DNA of 64,000 bases. It comes from Mariannaea sp. PMI_226 (lineage: Eukaryota > Ascomycota > Sordariomycetes > Hypocreales > Nectriaceae). Of this stretch, positions 1-12,714 are shown piece by piece (the first letter of the stretch is position 1; every line of letters starts with the position of its first letter). Position numbers and translations under genes: made by a program. The stretch is from contig JANFOG010000002.1 in the NCBI GenBank assembly GCA_024336345.1, positions 1 through 64,000 on the forward strand, read 5' to 3'. The notes beneath the pieces are model-generated. The model worked only from the letters and a program-made list of their open reading frames with translations, was not told the origin of the DNA and did not search any database.

Positions 1-3000
1 TAGGGTTACCAATCTAATGGGAAGATATATACCCAAAAGACTTCACAAATAAAAGTCCTTATAATAACCTAAATGGGATAAATAAACCACTATCACTATA
101 GAAAGGTGTAACACTCCTAGCACTATTAGTATAGAATAAGATATATACTTAAGAGAAAAAGAAAACACAATTTAGAAAACTATATTTATACTACCTAAAG
201 TCAAAAGAAAAGGAAGCATTCAATTAGGTAAACTAAACAACAAATAAGAACGACTTGCAAGAGAATCACTATAACCCAACTAAGCCTAGGCTAGAAGGAA
301 GATATAATAGAATCTACATCCATACTATTCCACACTATAAAGCGGCAGAAAATGACAAAACCCTAAATGGAGGAAGGATGATAGTAAAAGAATGAGAATC
401 AACAATAAGAGACATCATTCTATCTTATAGGCATTATATATACACCATAATTATACAATACATATAGAGGAAAAGGTCTTAATAATACATTCCCTATCTA
501 AGTACCAGAAGATGCCATATATGAAGACCTATACCTCTACCAAAAGCTTAAAGACTATAAAATCAACAGACGATATTTAATATTAATATGGTCTAGCTTA
601 AATAATTAGAATATATATACCCCAAAGAATGTAAAGACAAGACTAGCCTAGAAGATTGTTTATATAGAGAATGCAGATATTACTTTAGAGAAAAGATTGT
701 ATTATAATATACTAGAAGAGACCATAAAGTACGAAGGCTTGTAGAAGGAAGGTTCAAGAAGCCACCACCTTAGCAAATATATTAATTAAGAAAATCTAAG
801 CTATTAAAAGGAATCAAAAAACAAAAATCGCCCCCTATAGAAAAGCAACAAAGCAGCCAGAGCAAACTCAAGGAAGTTAACAAAAGGCTCTAAAAAACAC
901 AAAACAGTCCAATACACCATAAACACAATACAAAATAACATTATAAATACAAATAAAGGAAGAATAATTAACCATATTAATAGATAGTAAAGCAAATATA
1001 AACACCATCAGCCCATAGGTAATTAATAATCTAATATTATCATAAAAGAATAAAGAACATCCTTACGAGATATCTAATGTAAAAGGAAACACCCTTTCCT
1101 ACAAAAACGGATAGATTAACCAATAGACCAATTAACTAAAAGTTACCATTCAAAAAGAAACACAAAGTGAAGAATTTAATATTATAAATCTCAGAGGATA
1201 TAACATCATCCTTGGGTATTTATAGCTAGACCGATTCAACCCACTAATTAACTAGCATACTAGCTAGGTACAAACCTTTTGAGATAATGCAATTAGTAAT
1301 TAGAAAAACAACTTAATGAATAATATAAGATCTTAAGGCCCTATTAATAAGGATGGAGGAAGCCAAGCTAGGAAGCCAATAAACTCTCCTATGCCTAAGG
1401 GAACACAATATAAATAGACTAAAGGATTAAAAAATTGCATACAAAAGACCATTACACTCCTTAAACAAACATTCACTTAAATAAATAAAAATCTTAAGGA
1501 AAAAGCTAAAATACTAAATATAACAGAAGAAAGACTTAAGAATATTCCACCCCAATACCGGATCTACAAGTAACTCTTTGCAAAAGAACTTAAGATAGGA
1601 CTACCAAAATACAGCCAATAGGACCACAAAATATAGCTAAAGAACGGAACAATACCCACATTTTACAAAATCTATAACCTTAATAAAGCATAGCTTTAGA
1701 CACTCAAGGAATACCTTAAAAAAATATTAAGAAAAGGATATATTAGAATATTAAAATTATTAATAGAATATCTAATTATATTTATTCCCAAAAAGAATAG
1801 CAAGCTCTAACTAATTGTAGATTACCGCAGGCTCAATAACATAACAATAAAAGACAGAATACCACTATCTCTAATTAAGGAACTAAAGGATTGATTGTAA
1901 AGCAAAAAGTGCTATACCACATTCAATCTTAAAGGAGCCTACAACCTAATCTATATCAAAAAAGACACAAATGGAAAACCGCATTTCGAACAAAATTCAA
2001 ATTATATAAATACCTTATTATACCCTTTAGACTCACTAATATGCTAGCTACATTTTAATAAATAATTAATAATATATTATACAAATACCTTAATATATTT
2101 ATAATATACTATCTAAATAATATCTTAATTTTCTTAAATAATAAAGAAGAATATATAAAATACATCTATAAGGTACTATAAGCACTATAAGACACAAAGC
2201 TTCTAATTAAACTAAAGAAAAGTCATTTTTATATTACAAAAGTAGACTTCTTAGGATATTATATCTCCTACAATAAGATAAGAATGGACCCTAAGAAAAT
2301 ATCGGCAGTTAAGGACTGATTAGAATCGACAATAGTCAAGGAAGTATAAGCCTTTCTAGAATTCGCCAACTATTATCAAAAGTTCCTTAGGAATTTCGGA
2401 AAATTAGCAACACCCCTTACTAAATTAACCAAAAAAGACATTAAGTTTAAGTTTACCACTAAGGCCCAAACCGCCTTTAAAGAAATCAAATAATTAATAC
2501 TTAACAAACCAATTCTTAAAATATTCAATCTACAAAAACCCATCAAACTAAAAACCAATATATCAGACTTTACCCTAAAAGCACAAATAGAACAACAAAA
2601 TAATAATAGCAAGCTATATCTAATAGCATTCTACTCACACAAGCTACATAAAGCAAAACTCAACTATCCTATCTACAATAAAGAATTCCTTATAATAGTT
2701 AATACCTTTAAAGAATTTAAACATTACTTATCAAAAAGCCACCATTAAATAAAGGTTTTTATAAACCATAAGAACATTTCACATTTCGCTATAATATAAG
2801 AACTCAACAAATGACAACTACAATATGCAGAAATCCTAGCAGAATTTGACTACATTATCATTCACATTAAAAAAACGGAAAACAATAGAGCAAATGCTAT
2901 CAGCTGGAGAACCGACCTCAATATAGGACAACCCAAAATCAATAAACAACTTTTAAGCTACATAAATGCAGGACATCTCAGACAGAAATATATTATAGCA

Positions 3001-5200
3001 ACTTGGAAAAAGACAATCAGGGAAGGAACACCCAAAGAAGGAATTACTATACATAAAGTGGAATAAGGAAATCCACTATTATAATAAATCCAGAAGTACA
3101 ATAAACAATTACCAAACAATAAGAAAATAGACAAATAACAAATACCCAAAAAACTAAAAGAATCACTCATTAGAGAAATATATAAACACCCACTCTATAG
3201 ACACTAAGGAATTATAAAAACCCTAAAATAAGTCAAAATGATATTTATATTTCCTAAGATTAAGAAAACCATTCAAAAAACCATATAAACATATATTGTC
3301 TACACCAAAGCAAAGACACAAAGATATAAACCATATAAAGAACTATAACCACTACTAATCACAATGCAACCATAGAATGTAATTACTATAGATTTTATTA
3401 TAAAATTACCCCTATTACTAGACCTAGCAACAGATGCTGCCTATAATAGCATTTTAATTATTATCAATAGACTTACCAAATTCCCATATTTTATACTATA
3501 TTAAGAAGCAATAGACACAGAACAATTTTCATATATTTTCATAAGAAATATTATCAATATATATAGACTGCCAACTGAGATTATCTTAAACAGAGGACCA
3601 CCATTCTTTTCGAATTTCTAGCAATACTTAATGGACAGGATTAGTTTAAACCATAAGCTTACCACAATATACTAACCATAGATCGATAGACAAACCGAAA
3701 GGATAAACCAAATACTAAAAACATACCTTCAATACTATATTAACTATAGACAAAATAATTAGGTTGAGAAGTTACCAACTATATAGCTTGCTTAGAATAC
3801 TGCCTATAACAAAAGTACAAAGCTAACACTAGCTTATACTAACTTCAGATTTACCCCAAATGCCTATAAAATACCAATAGAAAAAGGACCTATTATACCA
3901 ATAGCTATACTCAAAATAGATAAACTTAAAAATTTACATAAAGAACTATATATAGAACTTTCTTTTATATAAAACCAATATAAGAAATACTACAATAAGA
4001 AAAGATTAAAGAGACCAATCTTCTTGGAGGGAGATATAATCCTTATTGCTATAAAAAACATTATAACCAAAAGACCAAATTAAAAACTTAATTATAAATA
4101 TATTAAACCATACCCAATTAAGAAGAAAATCTTAGAAAATAACTACAAAATCAACTTATTTAAAGAAATTAAGATCTACCCAATCTTTTATATCTTATTA
4201 TTTAAAACCATTAATAAAAATATAATTATTATAAAAAAACAAATATTTAAAGCAAAAATCAACAAACCAAAAAAATACAAAATAGAATAAATACTTAATA
4301 TAAAAAAGAAAAAAGGTAAAATTAAATATTTAGTAAAATGGAAAGAATATAAAAAAAATAAAAACTTATAGAAACCACCAAAATACCTTATATACTCCCA
4401 ATAGCTTTTAAAGAACTTTCACTAATAACATTAGAATTTAAAGAAAAAATAATATTATCAAAATTATAACCCAAGCCCAAAGATAACTAATCCACATCAT
4501 CTAGAACACCCAAATAACACAAATTACTTAAAGTATATTACTTATTAAAATCAAGAACAGAAAGAATTCCATCCTCCTTATCCAATTTAGCCATACCCCA
4601 AGCAAATAAATTAGAACCACACTCCTTAACCTTTTTCCTTATTTTTTGCATACAAGCAAGATAACTTATAACAGTAGCCAAAGAGCTCTACAATTCCGCT
4701 AGCTATTTATATAAAACCAAAATCTTCTCACCAGCCTCCTCCTCTTCTCACTCCAACTTTTTCTATTAATCAACTAGCTTATTTACTATAAAGACAATCA
4801 ATAAGAACAACACATACAAAAAACAAGAAGAAGACCTATATAAAAAAGCCACTCTAATACCATCGCAAATATAACCACACTTAATACACTTAACACACCT
4901 ATCTAACCAATTAGTATTCTCCATCCTACACTCCTTCTTATATTTAAAACAGAATATACACAATATATTGGCAAGATTGTTATTTAGTTTAGCAAAAGCA
5001 AAAAGAGAATCACACTTAGCAATCTTATTATCTTCTTTTAAGACCTTTTTAACTATTTAAGGCTTGCATTTAGAAACACAGCCTAACATAATTATCAGCT
5101 TAATATTACAAATATTAAGAAATCTAAATTAGGTTAATTAATGAGAAATTTAAAATAGGCCTATTTATTGGCCTTAAGGATAAGATCTTTAGAGGGGAGA
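1..5200 (+). mobile_element. Degenerate Ty3/gypsy chromovirus, internal region
   Basis: A dead LTR retrotransposon read on the plus strand; its 5' end lies outside the window. Recognisable pieces in order are: a reverse transcriptase with a DYRRLN motif near 1817 and a GAYNLI motif near 1930; a palm motif at about 2110-2130 that reads YLNNILIF where active enzymes have YxDD; the FLGYYIS and MDPKK motifs near 2250-2300; an RNase H-like part to about 2830; an integrase core with ITIDF near 3386 and NRGPPFFS near 3590 in place of DRG; and a chromodomain (KYLVKWKEY) near 4330. The frame is broken by many TAG/TAA stops and the sequence is very A+T rich, as expected after RIP. The polypurine tract (gaggggaga) lies just before the LTR at 5201. 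The family assignment is secure; the exact 5' limit is unknown. Confidence 0.9.
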
Positions 5201-5636
5201 TATTATATTATATCCTAATCAGCCTCAGATTATATACACTTGGCCCCACAAATTTCTCACCAATTAACAATAGATTACAATTCCAAACCGTAATTTAGAA
5301 ATTAAATTACAATTTATTCTATAATCTAATACTATAGATCACAATTCCAAACCATAATCTAAGAATAGAAACCCAATAGAGTTCGTTTAGGTTTGGCACC
5401 AAACCTTTGCAAACCCAAGACAATAATTAATATATAAACCCCATCTATTCCCTAGATAGCCTACTTAGCTACTTAACTTTCAATATAACTTAATTATTAC
5501 AATCTACTTGTGTATTACTAGATATAATACTCAAAGTGATTTTTCCGCTACTGCTCAATATAACACTCCAATCTTTCTGCCAATATAAACCTATTGCGAC
5601 CTGGTTTATCCCTTAGGAACCGATCAGACCGTTACA
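5201..5636 (+). repeat. 3' LTR of the chromovirus
   Basis: This starts right after the polypurine tract and ends at GTTACA, so it is about 436 bp. The expected terminal TG reads TA, consistent with RIP. Its identity as a repeat rests on diverged copies elsewhere in the window: inverted at 12492-12714, 22593-22690 and 52150-52345, and direct at about 38370-38640 and 45780-45965. The best conserved block is the last 60 bp, around CCTATTGCGACCTGGTTTAT. Confidence 0.8.
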
Positions 5637-6299
5637 GCTATCTAAGCCAGTCTTGGTTTTATTACTTTATCTTCTAGAGCCAAACATTTATTTCTACTTA
5701 CCTAACTCTTATATTTTAATACTATACCCTTTTGAATTAATTGTTAGCCAAGACTTTTTTGTGGGTCTTAGCGCTATACCTATTTGAATTAATCATTAGA
5801 TAAGAATCCATATGGGAAACAGGCCCATCCAACCTACCCTCTTCCCTATAATCTTTAAAATTCTATAACTAATTCTATAAAATAGCTATTATGTTAGGGA
5901 AATATTTAAATAGTATAAAATCATGCATTCTACGCATTTATGTTATTTTTATATTAAATTTCCAAAAAAAGTGTACCCCTACTACAGCTGTTTTTCCTAA
6001 ACCTAAACCTTATATTAATATATAACTTTTAACACTAAACTTATTATCTTCCTTTTTTTAAATTCTTTTCTTATTTATATTTAATATTATAAATTTATTA
6101 TTTAATTTTTTTTCTTTTTTTTATATTTATATAATTTCAATTTTCTATTTTTTATTATTATACCTTCTATTTTACCTTCTATTCTTTCTAATTTTAAAAA
6201 ACTTATAATTAATATTTCTTTATTTTATATATATATTAACCCTATAATTACTCTACCCTATACCTCCTCAATATAAAAAAAAACTTATAACTATAGATA
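5637..6299. other. A+T-rich spacer between two retroelements
   Basis: The sequence is strongly A+T rich with long T-runs. I see no ORF or recognisable element; it probably holds decayed flanks of the neighbouring transposons. Confidence 0.5.
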
Positions 6300-6365
6300 T
6301 CCCTTTCTATTTCCTCCCTATTTCCCCCCAGTTTCCCTACTGTTTCCCTACCTTTTCCCTCTACT

Positions 6366-6486
6366 GACTTAGGGTCATACTTAGGGTCAGCCTTTGGGTC
6401 AGTCTTTGGGTCTTTGGGTCAGTCTTAGGGTCGCTCTTAGGGTCGCTCTTAGGGTCGCTCTTAGGGTCAGTCTTTGGGTTAGGTTA
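6366..6486 (+). repeat. Telomere-like repeat array in the LINE 5' region
   Basis: There are ten short units built on TTAGGG (six) or TTTGGG (four), each followed by TC plus a few bases. Three consecutive 12-bp units read cttagggtcgct. TTAGGG is the usual filamentous-fungal telomere repeat. The array sits about 600 bp before the zinc-finger coding part of the non-LTR element and is probably its 5' end. Confidence 0.75.
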
Positions 6487-7070
6487 AGAGTCCCACTTAT
6501 AGCTAGCTTTCCTACAACCTGGTTTACTAGCTTTCTCTTTATAAGAGCCTTTTTCCTATTTTCTATAGGACCTTTTTCTCTATTTTATTCTCTTTTAGAA
6601 TATTCCTATAGAGCTTTTTAAGAGGATATTTAGGATATTTTTTCCTATTTTCTCTCTTGCCTTTTGGGCCCGCTAGAGACTTTCTTATATATAAATATCC
6701 TAGCTACCCTATACCCACCCTTTCGCTAGCTATTCGCCTAGGAAACCTTATACACTGCCCCTGGTTTCTAGTCCCCTTGACTGGATATAGCTATCGCTGC
6801 TGCTAACTAATGTCCCCGGTTTCCTTCCCTTCCGGATGGATAGAAGCTATAGCTGCCACTGGCTTATAGTAACTGGCTTCCCTAATTACAACCCATTTGA
6901 TTAAATGGTCCTATTATAGCTAGTAATATTTCTAGATACAGCCTGCTCTAAATATAGCCGCCCTTTTGCCACCCTTTTGGTTATAAATATAGCTACTATT
7001 GTTAGTCTTATAGATTATAATCGCCCCACCCTGCCCGGCACTCGGGCTTGGCAACATGCCCCACCTGCCG

Positions 7071-10000
7071 TGCCCTACCTGCCCGGGTATCTATTCTAAT
7101 ATGCTAGAGCATATCTAGAAGAAACACCCTATAGAGGCATATACAAACTTATAGCTTTAGCTTTTTAACCTTTCTATATGCCCCAATTGCCACATAGCTT
7201 GCAAAGGCAAATATGGCATATAGACCCATCTAGCTAAGGTTTATAAAATCCAAGGATCCTCAAATATATTAACTTTGCCTAGGGCAATAGACCCAGATAG
7301 GCCCAGAAGGATCCAAAGGATTAGAGCTTATAGCATCCCAACCAATAGAAAACGGCTCCCTAGAATACCTAGTCTAACCACCGAACGCCTAGCAATTCGG
7401 CAACGAACATATAGCGTTTCTAGCGGGTCTGACTCATCCGCCTCCACAGCTTTCGACCCCACTAGCTACCAACCTAGATCTCTGTCCCTAGCCCCGGCTA
7501 GGACTAACAGGAATAGGGCTGCCTCTAGCAGTTCCCTGCCTTCTATATTAAATATAGGAAGGTTAGTAGAAACAGCAGAAATCCCCAATCTCCCTATAGA
7601 ACCCGGAGACCTAGACCTTCTATTCCAAGAAGACTCTCTAGAAGCTAGGCACCGGAAGGTCCTAGAACCCTTACTAGAAAAGCGATTCATTCGGGCCCTT
7701 ATTGCCTACTCTAAGGTACCTATTCTAGAGAAAAAGCTATATGCAAGATATATAGCTCTAATTACCTAAGCTAGCAAAAGGTGTGCTAAGGCATTCCTTA
7801 AAAGACTGTCTGAAAAGGCCCTGCTGGACCTGCTGCTATTACTTAGGGTAGTAGCAATAGTATATAAGGCAGGCCAATTTGGACCTACCTTAAGGGCATA
7901 TCCAAGAGACCGCCTAGATATCCCAGAGGATATAGATTCCTTACCAAACCGGCCACAATCCGATCCCATAACCCAGGCGATTCGGTATCTAGAAAAAGGC
8001 TATGTAGGTAAGGCAGCTAGAGCTCTATATGACTCTGCCCCCTTGGCTCCTGAGACCCAGAAAACCCTTGACCTATTATAGGAAAAACACCCTATAGGCC
8101 CGGACAACCCGTTCCAAGGAGCCCGACCCAGTCCCAGCCAATCTATTACTATAGAAGCTATTTAAAAATCCCTAACTTCTATATCTAGGGAAAAAGCCCC
8201 CGGCCTGTCCGGGTGGACCCGGCCTCTGCTAGATATAGCAGCTAGGGACACTTCCTTCCTCAGCTTCCTACGCCTCCTATCGGATATGATTCGCCAGGGA
8301 ACCGCCCCCGGTTCGGACCTACTATGTGCAGCCCGTCTTATAGGCTTGCAAAAAGATGATGGGGGAGTCAGACCTATAGCTATAGGTTATATGATATATA
8401 GGGTAGCTATGAGAGCTATCCTTATTACCTTATATAACCCAAACATGCTTCTGCCTAACCAGCTAGGTGTGAATACCCCAGGAGGTGTAGAACCTGCTAT
8501 TTTCCTTATGGAAGAAGCTATATATAGTGGCAATTGGTCCTATATGTCTTCCTTAGATATATATAACGCCTTTAATAACACAGATCGGGCTGCTATAGTA
8601 GCTACTGTAGCTAAATATGCCCTAGCGTTATATAGAGCAGCTGGTTGGGCATATAATCAAGCTAGCCTATTACTAATAGCTGGGGGAATAGCTATAGCTT
8701 CTGCCCAAGGAGTTAGATAGGGAGATCCCTTTGGCCTCTTGCTATTTTCTCTAGCTTTTCGCCCCCTATTAGAGGCCCTTGCGGCAGCCCTTCTAGGATC
8801 AACCTTTGTGGCCTATCTAGATAATGTTTATTCCTTAGATAAGGAAGAAGACAAAACGCTAGAAGCTGCAGAACGAATCTTCCAATAGTCACCTTTCCAA
8901 TTGAACCTAAGGAAAAGCAAGGAAACAAGCATCCAGTAGCTAAGGTCAGAAGGAACAGCTATCCTAGGCTCCTGCATTGGCCCTATAGCTACTAGAAGAG
9001 AATTTCTATCCAATAGAATATCCCTTCTAAAGAAGACTATAAGGACCGTTTTGGAACTGCCCAAACAGCATAGCCTGCTATTGCTAAGAGGCAGTATCCA
9101 CCTTCTTCTAAGACACCTCCTTAGATAGCTAAATCCCTTATGCCTCTAAGACCTATGGGAAATAGCTGATAAGGCAATAGAAGAAGCCCTGCAGCAGCTA
9201 GCTTCTAGAGGCCCAGGAGATTAGCTTCCGGTCTTAAACCAGGACCTAATAGCCCTGCCGGCTAGGAATGGGGGCTTTGGAATTCCTATACACAAGGACC
9301 TAGCTGACGGGCTATATCAAGCAGCTAAGGAAACAGCTAGGAAGGTTATAGCCAATATAGCCCCCAGTTTTTCCCTATTAAATAGCTCGCCTTTTGGTCC
9401 CGAAACTAGCCCGATTCCAACTGCCCAAGAAGTCCTAGCAGCTAGCAACAAGGAACGACTCAAGAGACTAGAAAACACTCTTCCAGCCGCCCAGCTGCCT
9501 GCCCTACTAGAAAACAGTAGCTATCTAAGCCGTAAGTGGCTTGGGGTCTTGCCTACCCAAAAACAATATATCCTTGCAGACCCAGAAGCCACCGAAGCTA
9601 TAAGGAATTGCTTCCTTTTACCTACTGTTTCTATAGGGAATAGCTGCAGCAAATGCGGCAGCCTAGCCGGCCACAACCACGAAGATGTGTATAAAGCAGC
9701 CAATAGGAAATGGACCTCCCGCCACAATCAAATAGTCTATGCCTTTAAAAACGCCCTTTCTTGTAAGACTAACCTAGCTGTGGAATTGGAGCCCCATATC
9801 CGGGAAACTGACCGCAGACCTGACTTTTCTGCCTCTATAGGAAATAGCCGGTATTTCTATGATATTAAAGTTGTAGCTATTTTAGCTATTTTAGCTAGAG
9901 AGGAAGCTTATAAGACCCTTTCCAAAGCAGCAGAAGATAAAAGAAGGAAATATGCCTGTTTGGGCAGATATTTTTATCCTTTGGTCTTTTCTACTGGAGG

Positions 10001-10169
10001 ACTTATGGAAAAGGAAACAGCTAAGACCTATAAGAAGCTCCAAGAGCTATTGGAGCCCTCTATAGCTAGCTGGCTTGATACCTCCATTGGTCTTATTTTA
10101 ACTAAGACTCGAGCCTCCTCTGCAGTCTCTATCATTCCGGCCCCCACCCGGAATAGCTCCCCTTTCTAG
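7071..10169 (+). pseudogene. LINE ORF: zinc fingers, RT and REL endonuclease (RIP-inactivated)
   Basis: The ORF would encode about 1,030 residues of a target-primed reverse-transcription protein. All readable segments (7275-7769, 8286-8720, 9549-10169 and the stretches between them) are in the same frame. In-frame stops are seen at about 7116, 7767, 8078, 8718, 8886, 8937, 9125 and a few other sites, each one base from TGG or CAA/CAG. Likely C-to-Y and H-to-Y changes are also visible in the metal-binding motifs (TGT to TAT, CAT to TAT). No ATG is needed to explain the left end; the true start may lie upstream. It encodes no functional product now. Confidence 0.8.
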
Positions 10170-10454
10170 ACCTTTTTGCTAGGTTTTCCCTATGTCTTCC
10201 ATTCCTATATATCCCTTTTCTATATACCTTCCTTTTCTATATACCCTTCTATTCTATATACCTTCCTTTATTATATACCTTCCTTTCCTTATATATCTTT
10301 CCTTTTTATATATCTTCCTTTCTTTATTCTTCCCTTTTATATATTTCTTTTTTTATACTTTTCTTTTTATCCTTTGAATTCTATTTATTTCCTAGAATAT
10401 TATAATGTAAGATAGAAAACTAGAAACACTAGAGTAAACAAGCTTTATATAGTA

Positions 10455-10488
10455 ATACTAACCCCAATCCAAACCCTAAAAAGCTTGC
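10455..10488 (-). repeat. Degenerate telomere-like direct repeat, copy 1
   Basis: On the minus strand this reads TTTTTAGGGTTTGG then ATTGGGGTTAG. It occurs again at 12705-12738 with few differences and lies just past the 3' end of the LINE. Confidence 0.55.
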
Positions 10489-10499
10489 ACACCTATATT

Positions 10500-12109
10500 T
10501 TTACAATACCTTGAGAGACGGGAGGGAGAGACGAGCTAAGGCTGCTTGCCTAGCTTTCCGAGAGTTCCTCACAAAAGCTGGTCTGCCATTTGACTTTAGC
10601 TTCCTGGGCATACTAGTTATACCCCAGACTGACGGTTGGAGTTGTGGTTACCTTTGTGCCTTTATCTTGAGCCAGCATTTGCGTTATCTTATTGGTTTGA
10701 ATTATCTATAGCTACTTTAAGCTGCTAGCTTGCAACTCCTATGAATAGATAACAACGCTGAGCCAGTCTTTGGCACTCCTGAGATGTGTTTTTAAAATTG
10801 GATCTTGGCCCCTTGGAAGGCAGCCGGGCAAGCTATAAGACCTATAATAAAACGTATCCATACCTTCATCTTAATGGTCATTTTTGATAAATTTGGCATC
10901 CAAGATTAAATCTTCCTTATTGACAGAATTGAGATTGAGTTACGCTAGTATTAGACTATTAGGTATACTCCTTGGAATGGGGACAATTCAATTAAAAGGT
11001 CTGAGCTATATACTGACCTTAGGGGATTCCAATATCTTGAGTGGGAAAGCAGAGGTATTATAAAGAGTTATTATATTAATAGGATCATTTTAAGAACTAA
11101 GCTAAATAATTACCCTTAAGTTTGATATTTTTAGCTAGCTATTAATATCCAATTCCCTTAGGTCCTAAGGGAAGTCACTAATAGGTGGACTGGCAAGGGG
11201 TTTAGGATTGATAATAATTCTACTCCCTTGCTCTCCTTGGTTTAGCTGAGCATTTCTATTAATATTAGCCCAGGATCTATTCATTAGATTTAGATCAACT
11301 AGCTTAGGGACAGTCTATTCAATCTAGATATTGGTATAGAAGATGGTCCACCTAGGTCTTCTAGAAGTTGGGGATAGTTTGTAAGATTCCTAGCCAGTAA
11401 GTTGATGGATAAGGAGGCTAGCGATACTAATATCTAGCAAATCCTTGAGCAATCTGGTCTGCCTATAATGCAAGTAGCTTCACCTATTGTTATAGATATT
11501 AGTAGTGATGATGTTGAAGTTGATGAGGATATTGAGAGCATCTTCCACCCCAACATCTCTCTAATGGAAGGGATATAAAAGCTTTAAGGCGCCACATTAG
11601 TCAAAATAAATAATAATAGGATCATCCAATATTATAAAAAAGCCAATCAATTCCCTACCAAATATACTTCTGCTATCATAATTACTAAAGTTGCCAATAG
11701 ACTATAACTCCCTATTATTCCTAATAGAGTTATATAGTATAGCCTGTCTACTAATATCTATGTATTTTACATCCCAAACGGCATGGTGAGTATAGATTAG
11801 TGGAGGGAGATTTATAGCAAGATGGATAGGGCCTTTGGCAAAGGAAAGATTGTGGAGGACCAGAAGTCTAAAAGGGAATGGCGACAGTTGGCAAGAGAAG
11901 CTTGTAGGGACTAGTGGAGGTTTATGGGTTTGGAGGAGGATATCTTAATAATAGGGAGGTCTTTTCTTATTCTATTTGATGGAAGTATTTAATTAGATAG
12001 TTAACCATTGGGGAGGTATATAATAGCTGGGGAGGCTTCTTTTTTGTTATTTTAGTTATGCGATATCTATATACTTGAGGGCAAGTGTGGTGTTATATGG
12101 GGAGGCATA
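10500..12109 (+). mobile_element. Transposon relic with Ulp1-like (C48) protease end
   Basis: An open stretch at 10511-10711 ends with VIPQTDGWSCGYLCAF, the glutamine and nucleophilic-cysteine part of the Ulp1/SENP cysteine protease fold; the upstream His/Asp half is missing. The same frame continues for several hundred codons, interrupted by TAG, TAA and TGA stops, with stretches such as RTKLNNYP and VIDISSDDVEVDED. C48 domains occur in several fungal DNA transposons and transposon-captured genes. I cannot tell which superfamily this was, nor whether it belongs with the LTR that follows at 12110. Just before that LTR lies a purine tract (ggggaggca). Confidence 0.55.
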
Positions 12110-12480
12110 TGTTGGGATTATGTGACCTTCCTGTTTAGGAAATTGGGTGGAGGATTTTGATTAAATAAAATAGATATATACTTCCGGAGGTGGATATAAA
12201 AACCCGGATGTCCGCATCTTTTGATAGACATTAACTTCAGCATCGTCAATTCACATTATTTTTGGGCCAATTGGGTTCAGTTCTTTTATAAAGCATTTGG
12301 TCAAATGCTCCTAATCATGATGTCTTTTTCAGATTTGTGATATCTATTTTTGTTATTTATTTACGAATTTTCCAGCCGTAAAGGCTTGGACACCTATCAT
12401 TCTTGGACCACAGCAGCTCCGGTTTTGGGCTGGTTGTGTTGTTTTGTTGTGTTATTTTCAGCCATTTCCTCGCCCAAACA
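12110..12480 (+). repeat. 371-bp LTR-like repeat, copy 1
   Basis: It begins TGTTGGG and ends CCCAAACA, short inverted termini of the TG...CA type. It contains a TATAAAA box near 12196 and is preceded by a purine tract, so a retroelement LTR is the best reading. The copy at 16911-17282 is close to full length; partial copies are at 41847-41963 and, inverted, at 42293-42436. This copy carries more RIP-type changes than the one at 16.9 kb. Confidence 0.75.
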
Positions 12481-12491
12481 AAATATAACAG

Positions 12492-12714
12492 TTCACAAAG
12501 GTTTAAAGCCAAGCCTAAACGAACTTTATTAAGTTCCTATTCTTAAATTATAATTTAGAATTATAATTTATAACATTAGATTGTAAAATAAATTATAATC
12601 CAATTTCTGGATTACGGTTTGGAATCGTGATCCATTTCTAATTAGTGAGAAATTTGTGGGGCTATATGCACATAATCTAAGGCTAATTAGGACGTGATAT
12701 AATACTAACCCTAA
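12492..12714 (-). repeat. Inverted, 3'-truncated chromovirus LTR fragment
   Basis: The reverse complement matches the first half of the LTR at 5201-5636, including the ATTTCTCAC and GTAATCC-type blocks. The LTR start maps to about 12714 (TATTATATCACGTCCTAATT on the minus strand), and the other end stops beside the 371-bp LTR. Confidence 0.75.

Larger units (their letters stand above)
6300..10440 (+). mobile_element. Non-LTR retrotransposon with C-terminal restriction-like endonuclease
   Basis: One frame stays readable from about 7071 to 10169 apart from roughly a dozen in-frame TAG/TAA stops, so this is a RIP-killed copy without visible frameshifts. Parts in order are: two zinc-finger-like motifs (CPTC with H/H near 7071-7130 and CPNC near 7179); a reverse transcriptase with DDGGVRPIAIG near 8356, the SLDIYNAF block and QGVR-stop-GDPFG at 8709-8735; the palm motif YLDN near 8815; a CCHC-like knuckle CSKCG...H near 9640; and RPDF...YYDIKVV-type residues near 9816-9880 typical of a PD-(D/E)XK restriction-like endonuclease. 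This order, a single ORF and no APE endonuclease, is that of the R2/CRE/NeSL-type elements. The 3' tail is a run of ctatatacctt-like units (about 10200-10370). A 5'-truncated copy of the tail lies at 42150-42292. Element borders are approximate. Confidence 0.85.

Noticed and set aside
2376..3170. Minus-strand ORFs inside the chromovirus
   Set aside because: They are shadows in A+T-rich DNA; the plus strand holds the recognisable RT, RNase H and integrase segments.
10176..10415. Hydrophobic 79-codon ORF after the LINE
   Set aside because: It is the translation of the ctatatacctt-type tail repeat, low complexity in all frames.
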